Source: Bursaphelenchus xylophilus
Lineage: Eukaryota; Nematoda; Chromadorea; Rhabditida; Aphelenchoididae
Direction of reading: 5' to 3'
NCBI GenBank assembly: GCA_904066235.2
Contig: CAJFCV020000002.1
Coordinates: forward strand, 3,162,001-3,226,000
DNA: 64,000 nt
Under the pieces are notes generated by a model that was not told the origin of the DNA, made no database searches, and saw only the letters and a program-made list of their open reading frames with translations. A program made the position numbers and the translations under genes. Shown here one piece after another: positions 61,649-64,000 of the stretch. Each line of letters begins with the position of its first letter. The first letter of the stretch is position 1.

Positions 61649-62256
61649 CTACAGAATCGTGCCGCGGCACGATTCACTTCCGCGAAAATTTTCGATGCAA
61701 CAGAATTCTCATTATTTTTCAGACAAACTGAAAACTGCTAGATATTCTCGAGATTTTATGCGCTTTAATCCGAGACGAATGTAATCCCCCATACCTTTGC
61801 TAAAGGCATTACAATATGATACCTCTTTCCTGAATCACTCAATCCAAACAAATATGTATTTCCGAGCCTTCACATAAAACCAGAAGCGATCGACGCCATT
61901 TCGAATGAGTCAATCGGTTGGAATGGCCATAAAAAAACAAATGATGGCAAATCAAAGTAAACTCCTTCGAACTCGATGTTCGAGGAAGCAGACGCGCGGA
62001 TGAGTCAATTAAAATTGATGGGGAGAAAGTTTGTTTTGGTTGATGGAAGAAAATGACTTCAGATGCAGGCTTGATGTCTATGTCAGTGGTCTATTTCGGC
62101 TGCAAAATTCAAGGAGGTTGTAGCGACACAAATGATACTGATATATAGCTTCTTTTCTTCCCTCCAAAAGGGCCGTCTACTCAAAGAAACAGCTCTCTTC
62201 GACCAGAGAAGGGATGCAACCAATTGCCTGCAGGATGCAATTTGATGCGTTCTTTG
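61649..62256. other. intergenic: no gene seen
   Basis: A solitary MITE C-like right end at 61690-61731 (TCTCATTATTTTTCAGACAA); otherwise unrecognised. Confidence 0.35.
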
Positions 62257-62409
62257 AATCTCGGGAAAATGTTGAGCATTTTGACGCATCGAAAGTCGCA
62301 TCGCCGTCGAGGAAATGAATTGTGCCGCTGCAAAATAAAGTTGCTTTTCACTTCAGCGACACGACCAGCGCAGCGGCAATGCGCTCATTATTTTTCCGAC
62401 AGACTGATA
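62257..62409. mobile_element. MITE C (left end diverged)
   Basis: AATCTCGGGAAAATGTTGAGC left; GCGCTCATTATTTTTCCGAC + AGACTGATA right. Confidence 0.72.
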
Positions 62410-62874
62410 TTACAGTGGAGCCCCTGTAAGATGATCTCCAAAAAGTTAAAACCCGTAAATAAACCTCCGCACAACGAAATCCTTCTATAACGAAGCTGTT
62501 CTTGGTCTTTGAAATTATTTGTGCGGAAATGTCAATGCGTCTTGACCAAGTCTTTTCAAAGTCGATTCCGAACACCGAAAACCCCACCTCGAAACTGTAA
62601 ACGAACCCAACGTAGTCAACCATGATGTGTACAAGGCAAAACACGCGGCGAGTTTGGGCAAGAAAACATAATTTCTCGGGTTTCCGCTCGACTTTTTCCC
62701 CTCCAAAAAACGTCCAATGAATAAAATAACATTCGACGGGACTTCCGGTAAGATTATTCTTGTGTTTTGCCGGAGGGCTGGAACGGTCTTGGAATGTAAA
62801 AATTAATCAAAGACCTGAGGTTGTCTGGGAAAATAAGTGTAGGAAGGAAGTGGTGGCTAAAAATAGGCGCTTTT
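62410..62874. other. intergenic: possible old transposon piece, no gene
   Basis: TACAGTGGAGCCCCTGTAAG followed by CTTCTATAACGAAGCTGTTC resembles the ends of pogo/Tigger-like elements, but no matching inverse end is seen. Confidence 0.3.
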
Positions 62875-63031
62875 TATCAGTGTGTCGGGAAAATAATGAG
62901 CACAATGTCGCGGCGCCAATCGTGTCGCTAAAGTGAAAAGAACTTTTACTTTTCCGCTACGCAATTCATTTTCTCGGCGGCAATGCGATCTTCAATGCGA
63001 AAGAGTGCTCATTATTTTCCCGACAAGCTGA
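62875..63031. mobile_element. MITE C (GAGCAC subfamily)
   Basis: TATCAGTGTGTCGGGAAAAT and GTGCTCATTATTTTCCCGAC + AAGCTGACA; complete. A near-consensus interior is present. Confidence 0.85.
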
Positions 63032-63033
63032 CA

Positions 63034-63172
63034 GCCCGTTTGCATAATTGCTGAAGTGATTTCGGACTAAACTTGGCGGCATGCACAGTGCAAAAGAAGT
63101 GCACTTTACACTGTGCAATTTGTCGCTTTTTGCACCGTGAAAAGCTTTATTTCGGCTGTCGCTTGCTCCTTA
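63034..63172. mobile_element. element E fragment
   Basis: GCTGAAGTGATTTCGGACTA, ATGCACAGTGCAAAAG, TACACTGTGCAATTTGTCGC and TTTGCACCGTGAAAAGC; E order, wedged between two C copies. Confidence 0.6.
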
Positions 63173-63313
63173 GGCTGTCCGTCGAGAAAAAAATTAGCAA
63201 AATGTCGATCGCGTCGCTGAATTAAAAAGCAATTTGATTTTGTAGCGAGACAGTTCATTTTCTCGGCGGCGATGCGATTTTCGATAGTGCTCATTATTTT
63301 CCCGACGGACTGA
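63173..63313. mobile_element. MITE C (diverged)
   Basis: GGCTGTCCGTCGAGAAAAAAA left, GTGCTCATTATTTTCCCGAC + GGACTGA right, usual interior. Confidence 0.72.
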
Positions 63314-64000
63314 ATATACAAATTGACTTTAATTTGTGCCAAGTTTTATCAAAATCTGAGCGTCGCACTTTTCCTTTGTAAAATAACCGTCGCTAAATCA
63401 TCCCAAAATGTCCGCTTCCCCATCTGACCCACATCCTGAAGACGAGGGGGGTTCACCTTTCCCTTTCCCGATTCCTCAATCACCTCTTTCTCGAATTTGA
63501 TTTCCCTCCCATTCTTCGCCAATCCAAACAAAACACCAGATGTGTCCATCCTTAAAATTGGTATCCTCTCTCGTCTCGAAGCACCTTTTTGTTACGCAAG
63601 TTGGAGTCAAGGGGGAGGGAAAGGTAATGAGAGATGCGATCCAACATGCCCGGCCAATACAAGGTGATTTGCAGGGAGTATAAAGTAGAGGATAAAATGA
63701 GGAGGAGGGATGTAAAAGTTGGTACAAAGTTGATCAAAGACACGTGAGATAAAACTTGCCTCCCTGGAAATTTTCGGATTTCCCGGAAAGGCCGCAATTT
63801 TCGGCCAGTGCTATGTCTACTGGATGGTTTTGAAAAATTGTGAAAAACGGAGATTTTGGAAATTTCATGAAATGCTACGTAAGGAATTACAAAAAATAAA
63901 AAAAAATGTTTGCTATAGGAAGGGTTTAATGTATGAAATCTCAGGCGATTATAGAGAGGCTTTGTTATATGGAGCTTTTAAAATATGGCAAAATAATGGT
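63314..64000. other. window end: no gene proven
   Basis: 63343-63372 is a J end (TTATCAAAATCTGAGCGTCG + CACTT). Overlapping minus-strand frames at 63349-63797 look more coding-like than average but carry no recognised domain. Confidence 0.3.

Noticed and set aside
62415..62520. pogo/Tigger-like end (TACAGTGGAGCCCCTGTAAG)
   Set aside because: Only one end is visible and the match is a general resemblance, so no element is claimed.

Overview
The window is nuclear DNA from a nematode, probably a rhabditid. The evidence is AT-rich introns with TTTCAG/TTTTAG acceptors, introns as short as 42-43 bp, dense short inverted-repeat transposons, and one large receptor gene whose domain order is that of nematode ptp-3 (LAR/DLAR family). 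The species cannot be fixed from the sequence alone.

The only protein-coding gene I can support is on the minus strand, from the ATG at 50202 to the stop at 643. I assembled 21 exons. Every splice phase matches from signal peptide to stop, giving a 6,339-nt ORF (2,112 aa). The order is signal peptide, three Ig domains, eight fibronectin type III (FN3) domains (the eighth being the LAR membrane-proximal domain with a furin-type site), one transmembrane helix, an Asn/Gly/His-rich juxtamembrane stretch, an active-looking phosphatase domain D1 and a diverged D2. Exons form three clusters: 50.2-45.7 kb (signal peptide to FN2), 27.2-25.2 kb (FN3 domains 3-5) and 6.1-0.6 kb (FN6 to stop). They are separated by introns of 18.5 kb and 19.0 kb. 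In the second giant intron lies a further open exon (14998-15367), phase-compatible with exon 15. It is a candidate first exon of a short isoform, or a cassette exon.

Upstream of the gene (50.2-64 kb) there is a tRNA-Arg(ACG) gene at 53828-53900 and otherwise repeats and unrecognised AT-rich DNA. At 1-642 there is only 3'-flanking DNA with a possible poly(A) signal.

The rest is repeat-dense. Families seen: (C) a ~150-bp inverted-repeat MITE with CTGTCGGGAAAATAATG ends, about 30 copies or fragments in two subfamilies; (A) a 700-bp element with TACAGGGTGCGGCAA ends, two nearly identical copies; (B) a 340-bp inverted repeat nested beside one A copy, the two together filling most of intron 8; (D/E/F) arrays and elements built from the palindrome TGCACNGTGCA; (G) three arrays of three 105-bp units; (H) a palindromic element with CAAAATGGTACG arms; (I) a 938-bp element with long inverted arms; (J) elements ending in AAGTGCGACGC. 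A 10-mer, GTAAAATACG, occurs 15 times between 21.4 and 52.3 kb in unrelated contexts. I saw no new multi-gene system. The most interesting items are the isoform exon, the unusual Ig1 and D2 sequences, the palindrome arrays and the 10-mer.
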